DNA from: an uncultured Latescibacterota bacterium | GTDB lineage: Bacteria; Latescibacterota; UBA2968 | Assembly: GCA_958295785.1 (NCBI GenBank) | Contig: OY282377.1 | Location: 3,722,896 to 3,786,895, forward strand | Length of the DNA stretch: 64,000 nt | Direction of reading: 5' to 3' | Shown here: in pieces, positions 63,848 to 64,000 of the stretch | Position numbering within the stretch: position 1 is the first letter of the stretch | Layout: the number at the start of each line of letters is the position of its first letter | Notes under the pieces: model-generated | Database searches by the model: none | The model's input: only the letters and a program-made list of their open reading frames with translations | Told to the model about the DNA's origin: nothing | Translations under genes and position numbers: made by a program

Positions 63848-64000
63848 ATGGCGAAAACGCGAACAATGCCTTGGGACATAGTGGATTATTTGGAGACGCC
63901 ACAATATATTGTAGGGTATTTGGAAGCTGTGATCGAGGGCGATGAAAATGATTCTCAATCTCTATTTGATGTCGCCTTACAAGACGCAGTAAAGGCTGTT
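63848..64000 (+). CDS. HigA-like addiction-module antidote, 3' end outside window
   Basis: First 51 residues after GAGGAGGTCAAA: MAKTRTMPWDIVDYLETPQY, IVGYLEAVIEGDENDSQSLF, DVALQDAVKAV. This is the N-terminus of the small HTH antidote that normally follows the RelE/HigB-2 toxin; the DNA-binding domain would lie beyond the window. A different subfamily from the truncated regulator at 59996. Confidence 0.75.
   Translation, partial: MAKTRTMPWDIVDYLETPQYIVGYLEAVIEGDENDSQSLFDVALQDAVKAV

Overview
The window is one stretch of a G+C-rich bacterial chromosome, most likely from an uncultured member of the FCB group or a Poribacteria/Latescibacterota-like lineage. This is an inference from three things: a DUF4837 lipoprotein and a ComEA-type helix-hairpin-helix outer-membrane protein, both typical of FCB bacteria; an abundance of Gfo/Idh/MocA oxidoreductases, TIM-barrel sugar isomerases and phytanoyl-CoA-type dioxygenases; and very many short GC-rich intergenic repeats. 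No rRNA, tRNA, CRISPR array or prophage was seen.

Layout. 1-5.3 kb: partial DegT aminotransferase, secreted TPR protein, AAA ATPase-nuclease fusion, DUF445 protein, M42 peptidase. 5.6-8.9 kb: orphan RND pump with a strong terminator. 8.9-10.3 kb: AbiE-type module whose toxin gene is cut short, bracketed by 40-bp direct repeats. 10.3-14.6 kb: Gfo/Idh, msrA, a 450-bp interspersed repeat, hydroxypyruvate isomerase-like gene, Gfo/Idh. 14.8-17.9 kb: TAXI-TRAP transporter. 18-22 kb: TPR lipoprotein, cNMP-binding protein coupled to enolase, YkgJ-like protein. 22-31.9 kb (minus strand): hydroxyacid dehydrogenase, TPR protein, a sbcD-sbcC-alr-DUF4837 run, leucine-rich repeat protein. 32-37.7 kb: second interspersed repeat, a broken HHH/outer-membrane gene, malate synthase G, PhyH dioxygenase. 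38-39.8 kb: compact restriction-modification pair. 39.9-43.8 kb: unknown 683-residue protein, redoxin, TlpA-like lipoprotein, purE. 43.8-46.5 kb: scar region with an IS701-like element, the third interspersed repeat, IS5-family fragments and a methyltransferase pseudogene. 46.7-51.7 kb: envelope operon of two tandem GT39-like glycosyltransferases (one frameshifted) and a NodB-like lipoprotein. 51.9-56.4 kb: truncated methyltransferase, Gfo/Idh, antitoxin-like gene, purD, pyrH. 56.6-62.3 kb: polyamine-type ABC transporter interrupted by a three-gene cassette. 62.3-64 kb: MoxR-like ATPase and a damaged type II toxin-antitoxin pair.

Two themes stand out. First, decay: AbiEii, the IS701 transposase, an HHH-barrel gene, two methyltransferases, one GT39 copy, one solute-binding protein, a HigA-like gene and a RelE/HigB toxin are all truncated, frameshifted or carry in-frame stops, while housekeeping genes are intact. 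Second, several repeat families have reshaped gene ends. The most striking is a 415-450-bp element present three times, with terminal inverted repeats, an internal hairpin whose stem shows compensatory changes between copies, and a conserved long-range pairing. It may be a non-autonomous mobile element or a structured RNA, and it is the best candidate here for something undescribed.
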